Below are positions 1-8,205 of a stretch of DNA of 10,854 bases, in pieces. Each line of letters starts with the position of its first letter. Within the stretch, counting starts at the first letter, position 1. The position numbers and the translations under genes are program-made. The stretch spans positions 1 to 10,854 of the forward strand of contig JAUVKB010000062.1 of assembly GCA_030596405.1 (NCBI GenBank), read 5' to 3'. Under the pieces are notes generated by a model. That model had not been told where the DNA came from and made no database searches. It saw only the letters and a list, made by a program, of their open reading frames with translations. The DNA comes from Deltaproteobacteria bacterium. Lineage in GTDB: Bacteria > Desulfobacterota > Desulfobacteria > Desulfobacterales > JAUVKB01.

Positions 1-415
1 AAGGCGTCTCTTGCGATGTCCATTCATTGCTTCCCGACAGCGAAGATTGAAGAGCGCGGGAGAAAAAATTCCCTTTTCCGGGAAAGTGGCACCACATTTC
101 AATATATACCTGTCCTTCAACGCCCTCAGTGCGAAGTTTGCATTGATAGATCAGTCGCGCATTTTCGATATCAATATTTCCAGTTTCATAGAGTCTCACC
201 GTGGTCGGCTTACTGGTAGTAATTTGTAATGAGCCATTTCCATCACTTGTTATTTTTTCGTCCATCTGAACCCCGGATTTAGTAATAATTCCTTCAAGAC
301 TATCAACAGGATAATGTTTTATATCGGTAGAACTGACCGACTTTGTGGAGCAAGCCGTTGCAAAGACGATGAATAAACATGCAAAATATAAAACGGCCCT
401 TTTTATGGCGGTCAT
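1..415 (-). CDS. Lipoprotein of unknown function, C-terminus beyond window
   Basis: This open frame was read directly on the minus strand. It starts at ATG 415-413 and runs off the left edge after 138 codons, so the 3' end is missing. The start is supported by a strong Shine-Dalgarno, AGAGGAGG, 7 bases upstream. Residues 1-21 form a lipoprotein signal peptide: positive N-terminus (K5, R6), hydrophobic core, then A19-T20-A21-C22. Cys22 would be lipidated, and Ser follows it, so outer-membrane sorting is likely. The mature part is rich in beta-prone residues. Residues 86-138 (ARLIYQCKLR, YIEMWCHFPG, FFSRALQSSLSG) resemble a beta-sandwich segment with conserved aromatic residues, but I cannot name the family. 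It follows the solute-binding protein gene after 45 bases and is probably co-transcribed with it. Function unknown. Confidence 0.8.
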   Translation of the reverse strand, partial: MTAIKRAVLYFACLFIVFATACSTKSVSSTDIKHYPVDSLEGIITKSGVQMDEKITSDGNGSLQITTSKPTTVRLYETGNIDIENARLIYQCKLRTEGVEGQVYIEMWCHFPGKGNFFSRALQSSLSGSNEWTSQETP

Positions 416-422
416 CTTTTTT

Positions 423-430
423 CCTCCTCT
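423..430 (-). promoter_or_regulatory. Strong ribosome binding site of the lipoprotein gene
   Basis: AGAGGAGG on the minus strand lies 7 bases before the ATG at 415-413. It is close to the full anti-Shine-Dalgarno complement and fixes the start of a frame that is otherwise truncated by the window edge. Confidence 0.75.
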
Positions 431-436
431 ATTTGT

Positions 437-459
437 TTTTCAGTAAACACGTCTGAAAA
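437..459 (-). repeat. Small inverted repeat between binding-protein and lipoprotein genes
   Basis: TTTTCAG and CTGAAAA form a perfect 7-base stem around a 9-base loop, starting one base after the binding-protein stop codon. The stem is A/T-rich and is not followed by a T run on the minus strand (the next bases are ACAAATAG). It is therefore not a typical rho-independent terminator. It could be a weak mRNA 3' stabiliser or chance. Confidence 0.25.
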
Positions 460-460
460 T

Positions 461-2224
461 TTAAAAGAATTTATCAAAATGTATTGAAGATTTTTTGGGG
501 GGCAGCAAAAGATCTTTTTTTATGGCATCGTCAAGATCCGCCGCTGAGTCCTCGTCTATCCACCAGTACCAGTAAGCGCTGCTTTCGTCGCCATACTTGG
601 AAAGCACGGTATTCGGCGTCCCGAACTTGTTCCAGTAAAGGAGACGGGTATAGTTGATATTCCACAAAAGAACATAGGGGTATGCATTATAAATAATCTG
701 ATCAACTTGCCGGTATATTTTGTTGCGGGCATTGATATCAAAAATCACTTTTTGCTTTTCGATAAGTTCGTCAACCCGGCTGTTTTTAAAACCTGTAATA
801 TTACTTCCGCCTTTTCTGTCCGCCTCGTCTGAAGACCACATCCCTTCCGGATCTTTGAAAACACCTGAATTCCAGGCAGCCCATGTCATCTGAAAGTTGA
901 ACTCATCCATGTCTTTTGCCCAGGCCGCCCAGTCCTTTTTGTCTATGACGAGTTCAATCCCCGCATCTTTGAGATCTTCCGCATAAATGGCCAGAAATTT
1001 TTCACTTGCCGCACTCCTGGTTAAAAACTTGAAAACAAAAGGTTTTCCATTTTTTTCCAGCAGACCGGTTTTCGGGTTTACAATCCATCCGGCCTCTTTG
1101 AGAAGGGTAACAGCCTTTTCCTTGTTCAGCTCAAAAACAGGGTTCGGGCATGGATTCTTTTGAGAATAAAGGTCTTCAAAATAAGATTTATGGAGAAAAT
1201 ACTGATTATACATCAGCGTGCTATTCATCTTTTTCCGATCAAGAAGAAACGTCATGGCTTTGCGAACCCTGATATCATCAAAGGGTGGCTGCCTCATATT
1301 CATGGCAAAACCCTGAAACCCGACAGGCTTGTGATTAAAGACTTTCTGTTTAACTATCCTGTTCTTTAAAAATTTTTTTCCTCCTGTCTGATTCACCCAT
1401 ATCCGGGAAGTATATATGGGGAAAAGATCGATCATACCCTTTTTAAACGCCTCAAAGGCATTCTCCCTTTCACTGAAAAATCTGAACTTTATGGTTTGAA
1501 AATTGCCGGTTCCCATCGACCTTTCGGCGCTCCTGTTCCACCAATTTTTGCGCCGTTCTAAAGTCAAATAAATCCCCTCCTTTATTACGCCTAACTTATA
1601 GGGGCCTGAAACTACGGGAAACGCGAAATTTATCTTGTTGAAATCCTTGCTTTCATATGCCTGTCGGCAAAGAATATAAAAACTGCTGACGGCGCTTAAA
1701 TTCTTCCAGTGGATAGATTTAGCGGTAAAACGTATTGTTTTACCGTCTATGACCTCCGGGGGTAAAAACCGTTCCATAAAAATTTTATGCGGGCCGGTCA
1801 AATTTTTCGGATTCATGATGGCATCATATGTCCATTTAACATCGTAGGCCGTCACAGGGGTGCCGTTACTCCACACGGCTTTTTTGCCGATATTATAGAA
1901 CGTAAAGGTTTTTTTATCATCCGATATTGACCACTTCAAAGCAAGACCCGGCTCGTATGCCAATGTAACAGGATTCATTGTAAGGAGCGTTTCATACATG
2001 GCGCCGAATATTTCCGCAGACAAACTATTATTGTCCAGGTAATAATTCAGGCTTTTGGGGGACTGGCCCGCAAAAACGGAAATAGTTCCTCCGGGCACCG
2101 CATCCGGACTTGCAATCGGATTTGGTTTGTCTGCCCAGTCATTTGCGGGGAACAGCTCATCTGCAAAGACAGACGCGGCAATTAAGATCAAAAGAAAAAA
2201 AATGAATTTATTCATACGCGGCAT
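461..2224 (-). CDS. Periplasmic solute-binding protein of an ABC transporter, peptide/nickel family (SBP_bac_5)
   Basis: This is a 587-residue protein. The N-terminus has a classic Sec signal peptide (residues 1-21, ending SVFA before DELFP), so the mature protein should be periplasmic. Family hallmarks are visible in order: GGTISVF (45-51), YETLLTMNP (77-85), WSNGTPVTAYDVKWTYDAI (118-136, matching the usual 'W.DG.P.TA.DV..'), SGPYKL (206-211), RKNWW (225-229) and DIRVRKAMTFLLDRKKM (317-333). Length is typical of cluster 5 binding proteins, and the style is closest to YejA-like members. Ligand cannot be told; oligopeptides are the usual substrates. Start ATG 2224 has AAGAAGGA about 10 bases upstream, lying inside the end of dapB. 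A second ATG at codon 4 would sit too far from it. It begins 7 bases after dapB stops, so translational coupling is likely. No permease or ATPase gene is in the window. Confidence 0.9.
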   Translation of the reverse strand: MPRMNKFIFFLLILIAASVFADELFPANDWADKPNPIASPDAVPGGTISVFAGQSPKSLNYYLDNNSLSAEIFGAMYETLLTMNPVTLAYEPGLALKWSISDDKKTFTFYNIGKKAVWSNGTPVTAYDVKWTYDAIMNPKNLTGPHKIFMERFLPPEVIDGKTIRFTAKSIHWKNLSAVSSFYILCRQAYESKDFNKINFAFPVVSGPYKLGVIKEGIYLTLERRKNWWNRSAERSMGTGNFQTIKFRFFSERENAFEAFKKGMIDLFPIYTSRIWVNQTGGKKFLKNRIVKQKVFNHKPVGFQGFAMNMRQPPFDDIRVRKAMTFLLDRKKMNSTLMYNQYFLHKSYFEDLYSQKNPCPNPVFELNKEKAVTLLKEAGWIVNPKTGLLEKNGKPFVFKFLTRSAASEKFLAIYAEDLKDAGIELVIDKKDWAAWAKDMDEFNFQMTWAAWNSGVFKDPEGMWSSDEADRKGGSNITGFKNSRVDELIEKQKVIFDINARNKIYRQVDQIIYNAYPYVLLWNINYTRLLYWNKFGTPNTVLSKYGDESSAYWYWWIDEDSAADLDDAIKKDLLLPPKKSSIHFDKFF

Positions 2225-2231
2225 TATAAAT

Positions 2232-3062
2232 CTATCCTTCTTTTAATACATCAATCATAGTATAGACCTTTCCCTTTGCCCCCTCATTAAATCTTTCAAA
2301 CAGATAGGAAACAGCGTCAAGGGTTCCTTCTGCATAAATATCACGGCCGTTAACATTATGAGTGAATTCAAAACGGACGGTCTTATCATTTGAAACAAGT
2401 GTATATGTATGCCATCCATGTCCGCCTATATGTTCTTTTGGTATTTTCCATACATTTTTCTGAATTTTTGGATCGCGCTCTTTGATTATATCCTGTTCGG
2501 GAAAAGATAAACCCAGTTTGTTGAAATACCGTATCATAGCCTTGGCGGTTCCGCTTGTATCTGCCTTGCCTTTCTGATGACTCTCTTTTACTTCAAGTGT
2601 ATATCCTTTAAAAAGATCCGGAAACGTAACTGCGGCAAATTCCATCATGGCCTGAAAGCCTACGATCTGCTTGGCCATATTCGGCGCAACAACCGCCGGA
2701 ATTAAAGACGAGCGGACCATATCGTCAACAAGCTTTCTGTCACCGCCTGTTGTGCCCATTACAAAAGGGAGGCTTTTTTTACAATAAAATTCGGCGTTGC
2801 TATTGACAGTCGACGGGTGTGTATAGTCTACGGACATAAAAACACCCTCTTTTTTCATTATTTCGGCAATGGCCTTGTCCCGTATTTCAGGCCGAATCAG
2901 CCGGATGGTGTTCGAGTCGATAATATAATCAACATCCGTAATTTCAGGCCCTGTAAGTGATTTCGGGATTAGTTCAAACCGGTCGTCTTTTTTGGCGTGT
3001 TTCGCCACATTAACCGCCATATTGCCTGGAATACCGTTTACCATGAGTTTTATCCGGCTCAT
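2232..3062 (-). CDS. dapB: 4-hydroxy-tetrahydrodipicolinate reductase, plant-like subfamily
   Basis: This cytoplasmic enzyme reduces 4-hydroxy-tetrahydrodipicolinate to tetrahydrodipicolinate with NAD(P)H on the way to diaminopimelate and lysine. With the ATG at 3062 it has 276 residues. The N-terminal Rossmann motif is MVNGIPGNMA (7-16), where the third glycine of the usual G-x-x-G-x-x-G is alanine. VDYTHPSTVNSNAE (78-91) and PFVMGTTGGDR (99-109) follow. ESHQKGKADTSGTA (160-173) carries the expected catalytic His162 and Lys166. FEFTHNVNGRDIYAEGTLDA (231-250) and MIDVLKEG end the protein. The last blocks match the plant DapB proteins I recall (MGTTGGDR, ESHQA.K.D.SGTAKA, FEFQHNVCGR.IYAEGT.DA) better than E. 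coli DapB. The frame extends upstream to a TTG at 3110, but a GGAGG 7 bases before ATG 3062 decides the start. It lies 54 bases after plsB. Confidence 0.93.
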   Translation of the reverse strand: MSRIKLMVNGIPGNMAVNVAKHAKKDDRFELIPKSLTGPEITDVDYIIDSNTIRLIRPEIRDKAIAEIMKKEGVFMSVDYTHPSTVNSNAEFYCKKSLPFVMGTTGGDRKLVDDMVRSSLIPAVVAPNMAKQIVGFQAMMEFAAVTFPDLFKGYTLEVKESHQKGKADTSGTAKAMIRYFNKLGLSFPEQDIIKERDPKIQKNVWKIPKEHIGGHGWHTYTLVSNDKTVRFEFTHNVNGRDIYAEGTLDAVSYLFERFNEGAKGKVYTMIDVLKEG

Positions 3063-3069
3063 TTTAGCG

Positions 3070-3074
3070 CCTCC
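3070..3074 (-). promoter_or_regulatory. Ribosome binding site that fixes the dapB start
   Basis: GGAGG lies 7 bases before ATG 3062-3060. The longer reading from TTG 3110 would bury this site inside the gene and add 16 residues before the Rossmann fold, which normally begins almost at the N-terminus. The shorter start is preferred. Confidence 0.8.
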
Positions 3075-3116
3075 GATGCTGTTTTCCAAATGTTCTTTTT
3101 TAAAAAGCAAATCGTT

Positions 3117-5759
3117 CTATGATGATGACATACGGTTTAAGCCTCGTTGAATTGCATCGGCATAAAATCCAATTTTTTCATCATCATCCGAACCTCTTAC
3201 ACCATGAGTGACAAAAAAATTGACGGCATTATCATAGTTGACCTTTGAGAGCGATTCTTTTCGCTTTATTTCTTTTTGCCTGTACATGCGATTTCCCAGC
3301 GACTGTATTTTTTTTAGTCGGTCCTTTGCGGATATGGAATTTTTCGGGTACCTGGTAAAGAAGTTCAATACGATCCAGTATGATTCAAAATAGGTTTTCA
3401 AAAAGCTGGAAAAAAGGTTCAGCTTCCTGAAACCCGCCGAGGTCAGGTTGTATGTGTCCGGCAATGTGGGATGTGGTATAATAATGGCATCATCAATAAA
3501 TGATTTTAAACTCTTTCGCACAAAGTATTCAGGCGGCCTGTCAACGCTATAAGAGAATTCATTTTTAAAAAATTCCTGAAGAAATTTATAGCCGGAGTGC
3601 AGATTGGAAGCGGGAAACTGGAATGCATCTTTTTCAAGAATTAAAAGCGCAGTGAACGCCGCCGGTATAAAAAAAGAAATCGAGTTGTTTTTGTAGTATT
3701 CCAGCATGGGTCTCCTGTTTGTATTGACCCTGAAGTGAGCATCAGAAAGTTCGTTGAATTTATTCCACGAAATGCGTTCGATGAATTTTCTTTGGATATA
3801 AATATCCAGTACATGATTTACGGCATGGACATAATCAACAAGAAGCGTATCGGCCAGCTTGACATTTTGTGAAGACAGGTAGTTCATATATGTTTCGATA
3901 TGGGACATCAAATGATCATGAGAGAAGCTTTCTTTAGAACAGTTCAAAACAGCGCTTGCCACGAGAGCATATGGTGTGACTATGGACAGACTGTCTATGG
4001 CATTTAATATCCTGTGCCCCAAATCTCGACAGAATGTGTTTTGAATTTTAGGCGTCATATCTTGAATCGGGGGACCGTATGAAGATAAAAGTTCTTTAAG
4101 AGAGAGAGGCTCATGAAATCTGACATAAATCCGCCCGTACCTTTTTTTTAAAAGCTTTCCGGCTTTTAATATTTGCAAAAAATTTTCAGGTTCCTTTTGC
4201 CCCCCTTCTATTTCATTGAGATATGAATTTTCTTCCAGAACCCTGTCGTACCCCACGAAGATGGGAACAAATATCATATCGTCACAGGCCCCGTTTTTAA
4301 AGGCATTGAGAAGGATGGAAAGCAATCCCAGTTGGGGCGTTATCAGTTTTCCGGTCCGGCTTCTGCCGCCTTCGATGAAAAATTCTATATTAAACCCTTC
4401 TTCAAGAAGTTTTTGAATATATTCTGTAAAAACTTTTGTATAGAGCACGGCGCCCTTTAATGTCCGCCTTAAGAAAAAAGCCCCTCCCCTCCTGAATATC
4501 GGCCCCATCGGCCAGAAAGAAAGGTTTTTTCCGGCAGCTATATGGGGGCACGGCATGTTATTGTTAAACATGAGATATGACAATATAAGATAATCTATAT
4601 GACTTTTGTGACAGGGCATAAGGATTAAAGGCCCCTTTTGAGACATGTTTTTAACTCTGTTTAGCGCGTCACTATTTACGCTTACCCCCTCAAACATGAT
4701 ATTAACAATCCATTTTACAATTGTGACGAGGGCTCTTATCACGCCTATATTATAATTTGCGGCGATTTCTTCAAGATAGCCATCCGCTTCTTTAAATACC
4801 TTTTGTTTAGAAATTTTGCGGGTTTTTGCAAAACGATCCATGAAATTCCGAAGCCTGTCGCTCGTTAAAATAGTTTCTTTCAACTCCTCTTTCGATTTCA
4901 GAGCAGGTCCGGTTATAGTCTGCCTGTGACGGTTCATTTGAGCCAAAAGATAACGTCTCAAAACGAGCGACTGCTGTTCGATATTCTGCTTATTATCTTT
5001 CGTGTTCTCGATAAAATGTTTAAGACTTAGAGGATTGGATATTTCAACAAAAACTTTCCCGGGATTTTTAAACAGGGTTACAAGCCTTCTTATTCTCCCC
5101 GGGTTTTCTTCCGTGCCGAACAGGATATCGATCATAGACGGTATGGACCGATGGGGTTTTTTGCTGAAAAACATCAATTGCGGGATGATGTAAATCGGAC
5201 GGTCAATGGTTGCCTGTGTTTCGATAAGGTATTGGATCGGATCCGCCTTTGATTTAATAAATCTTTGACGAAAACCTTTATCGTCTATCAAAGAGAGCAG
5301 GGCCGATCGTCCGCCAAGCAGTTCCTTTTTTATATATCCGCTGCTGTAAGGATCGGGAAAAGTCCTGTTTTTAAAAAAACAATCAAGGTGGGCCAAAAAT
5401 ATTTTAAAGATTCGCGACAGGGGCTGCAGCATAAAGACTTTACAGGAAAAACCTATTTCAGGCGATGGGAGCCCCTCTTCTTTGTAACGTGTGTGGTAAA
5501 ATAGATATTCAAAATAACTTTTATATCGGGTCACATACACAATAATGGCATCTTTTGGGATTGTTTGAAAAACAGAGGCCTGTTCTTTGTCGATCTTTAC
5601 GCCGGAAAAAAAGAGCTTAAGCATAAAAAAAGACAGAAAACCTGTATTTTCAGGAAGATAGCATAAATAGTGGTCGTGTGTCCCTCCAAGAACGGCGGCG
5701 ATCATCTTTTTTAATCTTGTCCTCAACTCTGCCAGTTTGGATTTTACTGTCTTTGTCAT
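3117..5759 (-). CDS. plsB: Glycerol-3-phosphate 1-O-acyltransferase, PlsB type
   Basis: It transfers a fatty acyl group to position 1 of sn-glycerol-3-phosphate, giving lysophosphatidate, the committed step to phospholipids at the inner membrane. All four acyltransferase blocks are visible: MPCHKSHIDYL (381-391) with the HX4D pair His384/Asp389; RRGGAFFLRR (423-432); FIEGGRSRTG (461-470), which binds glycerol phosphate; and VPIFVGYDRV (498-507). The order and wording fit PlsB and not the small PlsC or PlsY enzymes. It has 880 residues against about 807 in E. coli. An N-terminal region of about 350 residues precedes the catalytic domain and includes KKPHRSIPSMIDILFGTEENPGR-like sequence (from 200) similar in layout to PlsB. 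The start ATG 5759 has no clear Shine-Dalgarno. It is 21 bases after the ugd stop, so reinitiation is possible. The C-terminal 300 residues are less conserved. Confidence 0.93.
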   Translation of the reverse strand: MTKTVKSKLAELRTRLKKMIAAVLGGTHDHYLCYLPENTGFLSFFMLKLFFSGVKIDKEQASVFQTIPKDAIIVYVTRYKSYFEYLFYHTRYKEEGLPSPEIGFSCKVFMLQPLSRIFKIFLAHLDCFFKNRTFPDPYSSGYIKKELLGGRSALLSLIDDKGFRQRFIKSKADPIQYLIETQATIDRPIYIIPQLMFFSKKPHRSIPSMIDILFGTEENPGRIRRLVTLFKNPGKVFVEISNPLSLKHFIENTKDNKQNIEQQSLVLRRYLLAQMNRHRQTITGPALKSKEELKETILTSDRLRNFMDRFAKTRKISKQKVFKEADGYLEEIAANYNIGVIRALVTIVKWIVNIMFEGVSVNSDALNRVKNMSQKGPLILMPCHKSHIDYLILSYLMFNNNMPCPHIAAGKNLSFWPMGPIFRRGGAFFLRRTLKGAVLYTKVFTEYIQKLLEEGFNIEFFIEGGRSRTGKLITPQLGLLSILLNAFKNGACDDMIFVPIFVGYDRVLEENSYLNEIEGGQKEPENFLQILKAGKLLKKRYGRIYVRFHEPLSLKELLSSYGPPIQDMTPKIQNTFCRDLGHRILNAIDSLSIVTPYALVASAVLNCSKESFSHDHLMSHIETYMNYLSSQNVKLADTLLVDYVHAVNHVLDIYIQRKFIERISWNKFNELSDAHFRVNTNRRPMLEYYKNNSISFFIPAAFTALLILEKDAFQFPASNLHSGYKFLQEFFKNEFSYSVDRPPEYFVRKSLKSFIDDAIIIPHPTLPDTYNLTSAGFRKLNLFSSFLKTYFESYWIVLNFFTRYPKNSISAKDRLKKIQSLGNRMYRQKEIKRKESLSKVNYDNAVNFFVTHGVRGSDDDEKIGFYADAIQRGLNRMSSS

Positions 5760-5780
5760 AGCTGCGAATTATTTTTTTAT

Positions 5781-7076
5781 TTATCTTCCGATTCCCAAAT
5801 AATTAAAGCCGAATGCTTTTAGCTCTTTTGGGTCATAAATGTTTCTGCCGTCAATAATTATCGGTTGTTTTAAAAGGACTTTTACGGCCCGCATATCCAG
5901 GTTTCTGAATTCATCCCATTCAGTTACAACGATTAGCGCATCACAATCACGGATTGTTTCATAAGGATCTTCAAAAAACTTGACGTTTTCTGTCTCTTTT
6001 TCGGCATTGGCGGTTGCAACAGGGTCAAATGCGTGTATTTTTGCCCCCATTTGCTGCAGAGCGGCTATTATTTTTAAAGAAGGCGCTTCTCTGATATCGT
6101 CGGTCTTTGGTTTAAATGAAATTCCCCATATCGCTATGGAGCTCCCCTTTATCTCTAAAACCGATTTCAGCTTTTCAATAACAACGGTTTTCTGTTTTTC
6201 GTTTATACTGTCCACCGCCCTGAACAGATCAGAATCACAACCGTACCGTTCCAGCGTGGAGATAAGAGCCTTAACATCCTTTGGCAGGCAGCTGCCTCCA
6301 AAGCCAAGACCTGCATGCAAAAACCTGGAGCCTATTCTTCCATCAAAGCCAAGGCCCTTTGCAACGTCCTTTATATCTGCGCCCACCTTTTCGCATAGAT
6401 GAGAAAGCTGGTTCATAAAGCTGATCCGGGTGGCAAGCATGGCGTTGCTGGCATACTTGATGATTTCCGCGCTTTTAATGTCGGTAAACATAATCGGCCT
6501 GTCTGTTCTGGCAATAGAACGAAATAGCGGCGTCATTATTTCTCTGACTTTCTGTCTGTCCGTACCGATCACAATCCTGTCCGGATTCTCAAAATCTTTA
6601 ACCGCCGCGCCCTCTCTTAAAAATTCAGGATTTGAAACAACATCAAAATCGATATGCTGCGGCTGGTTTTCCATTATAATATCTCTTACAATGTCCGCGG
6701 TTCCCACAGGAACCGTACTCTTGTTTACAATTATTTTATATCCGTTTATATTTTTGCCTATCATCCCGGCCACCTTTTTTACAGCAGTCAAGTCCGCCTC
6801 GTGATTCCGGTCGGCCGGCGTGCCGACACAGATAAAAATTATATCTGATTTCTCAACCGCTGTTTTGGCATCCGTTGTAAAAATCAATCTCTTTGATTTA
6901 ATATTTCTTGTAAAGACCTCATTCAATCCGGGCTCATATATAGTCAATTTGCCGTTTGACAACATCTCAACCTTTGTCTTGTCAACATCAAGGCAGAGTA
7001 CATCATTGCCTAAATTTGCAAAACCTGTCCCCGTAACAAGGCCGACATATCCGGTCCCTACAATCGTCAATTTCAT
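5781..7076 (-). CDS. ugd: UDP-glucose 6-dehydrogenase
   Basis: It oxidises UDP-glucose to UDP-glucuronate with two NAD+ in the cytoplasm. At 431 residues it has the length of bacterial type enzymes. The N-terminal NAD-binding motif is VGTGYVGLVTG (6-16). FICVGTPAD (81-89), NKSTVPVGT (118-126) and SNPEFLREG (148-156) follow. The central helix has the conserved Lys207 in EIIKYASNAMLA, and the thioester cysteine is Cys263 in GFGGSCLPKD. The C-terminal UDP-binding domain has GISFKPKTDDIREAPS. All catalytic residues are present. The two epimerase genes lie upstream. Its product is the substrate of the UDP-glucuronate 4-epimerase 71 bases upstream, so the pair makes UDP-galacturonate. The start ATG 7076 puts the Rossmann fold at residue 3. 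The ribosome site is weak (GGTGA 4 bases upstream). GDP-mannose dehydrogenase is a relative, but the motifs and the neighbouring epimerase favour UDP-glucose. Confidence 0.95.
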   Translation of the reverse strand: MKLTIVGTGYVGLVTGTGFANLGNDVLCLDVDKTKVEMLSNGKLTIYEPGLNEVFTRNIKSKRLIFTTDAKTAVEKSDIIFICVGTPADRNHEADLTAVKKVAGMIGKNINGYKIIVNKSTVPVGTADIVRDIIMENQPQHIDFDVVSNPEFLREGAAVKDFENPDRIVIGTDRQKVREIMTPLFRSIARTDRPIMFTDIKSAEIIKYASNAMLATRISFMNQLSHLCEKVGADIKDVAKGLGFDGRIGSRFLHAGLGFGGSCLPKDVKALISTLERYGCDSDLFRAVDSINEKQKTVVIEKLKSVLEIKGSSIAIWGISFKPKTDDIREAPSLKIIAALQQMGAKIHAFDPVATANAEKETENVKFFEDPYETIRDCDALIVVTEWDEFRNLDMRAVKVLLKQPIIIDGRNIYDPKELKAFGFNYLGIGR

Positions 7077-7094
7077 TTAATCACCATTTTTATG

Positions 7095-7109
7095 CCATAT
7101 GCTTTTTAC
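7095..7109 (-). repeat. 15-base direct repeat, copy in the ugd leader
   Basis: GTAAAAAGCATATGG on the minus strand is identical to 9162-9176. Here the embedded ATG is followed by GCA TAA, so it would open only a two-codon frame, 18 bases before the ugd ATG. In the other copy the same ATG is the probable start of the GalE-like epimerase. It may be a remnant of a copied translation-initiation region, or chance. Confidence 0.5.
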
Positions 7110-7112
7110 AGA

Positions 7113-7140
7113 TTTATAAAACCGTTTTTATCCAGGGCAA
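7113..7140 (-). promoter_or_regulatory. Possible sigma-70 promoter upstream of ugd
   Basis: On the minus strand TTGCCC (7140-7135) is followed after 16 bases by TATAAA (7118-7113), matching the -35 and -10 consensus at 4 and 5 of 6 positions. It lies in the largest intergenic gap of the window (71 bases), 36 bases before the ugd start. A/T-rich gaps produce such matches by chance, so this is only a candidate for an internal promoter driving ugd-plsB-dapB. Confidence 0.25.
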
Positions 7141-7147
7141 AACACTA

Positions 7148-8170
7148 TTAACAGCCGTAATAATCCTTATACCATGAAACAAATTTTTTTATCCCCACTT
7201 CACTCGATGTTTCCGGCTTAAAGTTCACATCTTTTTCCAAATCATCAATATCCGCATACGTCTGGGCCACATCACCCGGCTGCATGCCCAAAAATTCTTT
7301 CTCCGCCTTTTTCCCGAGGGTTTTTTCGATTACCCCTATGAATTCGCCAAGCTCAACCGGATTATTATTTCCTATATTATAAATTTTGTATTGCACATAC
7401 GATGTCCCCGGGTCAGGGTCGTTTCCGCTCCATTTTGGATCAGATTCAGGAAGCCTGGCCATAACCCTTGTCACACCCTCTATTATATCATCGATATAGG
7501 TAAAATCCCTTTTCATCATGCCGTGGTTAAATACTTTAATCGGTTTGCTCTCAAGAATAGCGCGCGTAAACAGGAAAAGAGCCATGTCAGGACGCCCCCA
7601 GGGCCCGTAAACCGTAAAAAACCTCAGGCCGGTGCAGCAAAGCCCGAACAGATGGCTGTAAGTATGCGCCATTAGTTCATTCGCCTTTTTTGTGGCGGCG
7701 TACAGGGATATTGGGTGATCAACATTGTGGTGTACGGAAAAAGGCATGTTGGTGTTCGCCCCGTACACGGAACTGGATGAAGCAAATACCAGATGCTTAA
7801 CTTTGTTGTGCCTGCAACATTCGAGCACGTTGACAAATCCGACAATATTTGAGTCAACATAAGCATGCGGATTTTCCAGTGAGTACCTTACGCCTGCTTG
7901 TGCGGCAAGGTTCACCACAACGTCAAACCGTCTGTTTTTAAATATTTTTTCCATCGCCTCCCGGTCGCAAAGATCTGTTTTGAAAAATGAAAACCTTTCA
8001 AAAGTTTTAAGTTTTTCAAGCCGGTCGGTTTTAAGGTTTACATCATAGTAAGGATTTAAATTGTCAATGCCCGAGACGCTATATCCGTCTTCTAAAAGAC
8101 GTTTTGATAAATGAAAACCTATAAATCCGGCAGCTCCTGTTACAAGCACGGTTTCAAATGAAAAATTCAT
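7148..8170 (-). CDS. UDP-glucuronate 4-epimerase (extended SDR, CapI/LspL-like)
   Basis: It is predicted to interconvert UDP-glucuronate and UDP-galacturonate using tightly bound NAD+, giving a precursor for acidic polysaccharides. It has 340 residues from ATG 8170. The NAD motif is VTGAAGFIGFHL (10-21), followed by GIDNLNPYYDVNLK (34-47), the block that marks UDP-glucuronate epimerases among extended SDRs. The catalytic triad is complete: Ser132 in SSSSVYG (131-137), Tyr157 and Lys161 in YAATK. FFTVYGPWGRPDMA (184-197) and RDFTYIDDI (221-229) are also typical. The frame continues upstream to TTG 8209, where it would overlap the previous stop. ATG 8170 is preferred because the Rossmann strand then starts near the N-terminus, with a GAGAAAG site just upstream. 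It lies 35 bases after the GalE-like gene and 71 bases before ugd, which supplies its substrate. Confidence 0.9.
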   Translation of the reverse strand: MNFSFETVLVTGAAGFIGFHLSKRLLEDGYSVSGIDNLNPYYDVNLKTDRLEKLKTFERFSFFKTDLCDREAMEKIFKNRRFDVVVNLAAQAGVRYSLENPHAYVDSNIVGFVNVLECCRHNKVKHLVFASSSSVYGANTNMPFSVHHNVDHPISLYAATKKANELMAHTYSHLFGLCCTGLRFFTVYGPWGRPDMALFLFTRAILESKPIKVFNHGMMKRDFTYIDDIIEGVTRVMARLPESDPKWSGNDPDPGTSYVQYKIYNIGNNNPVELGEFIGVIEKTLGKKAEKEFLGMQPGDVAQTYADIDDLEKDVNFKPETSSEVGIKKFVSWYKDYYGC

Positions 8171-8205
8171 ATTATTCTTTCTCAAAGTTAAAATTAGTTT
8201 TGGTT

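Noticed and set aside
11..229. Two overlapping plus-strand frames at the left edge
   Set aside because: They are antisense to the lipoprotein frame, which has a strong ribosome site, signal peptide and lipobox.
3096..3108. A/T-rich palindrome-like run between plsB and dapB
   Set aside because: It is essentially T-run followed by A-run, as expected by chance in an A/T-rich gap, with no GC stem.
5980..6804. Plus-strand open frames of 140 and 124 codons antisense to ugd
   Set aside because: They are hydrophobic, serine-rich antisense products without a family signature or start signals. The minus-strand ugd is unambiguous.
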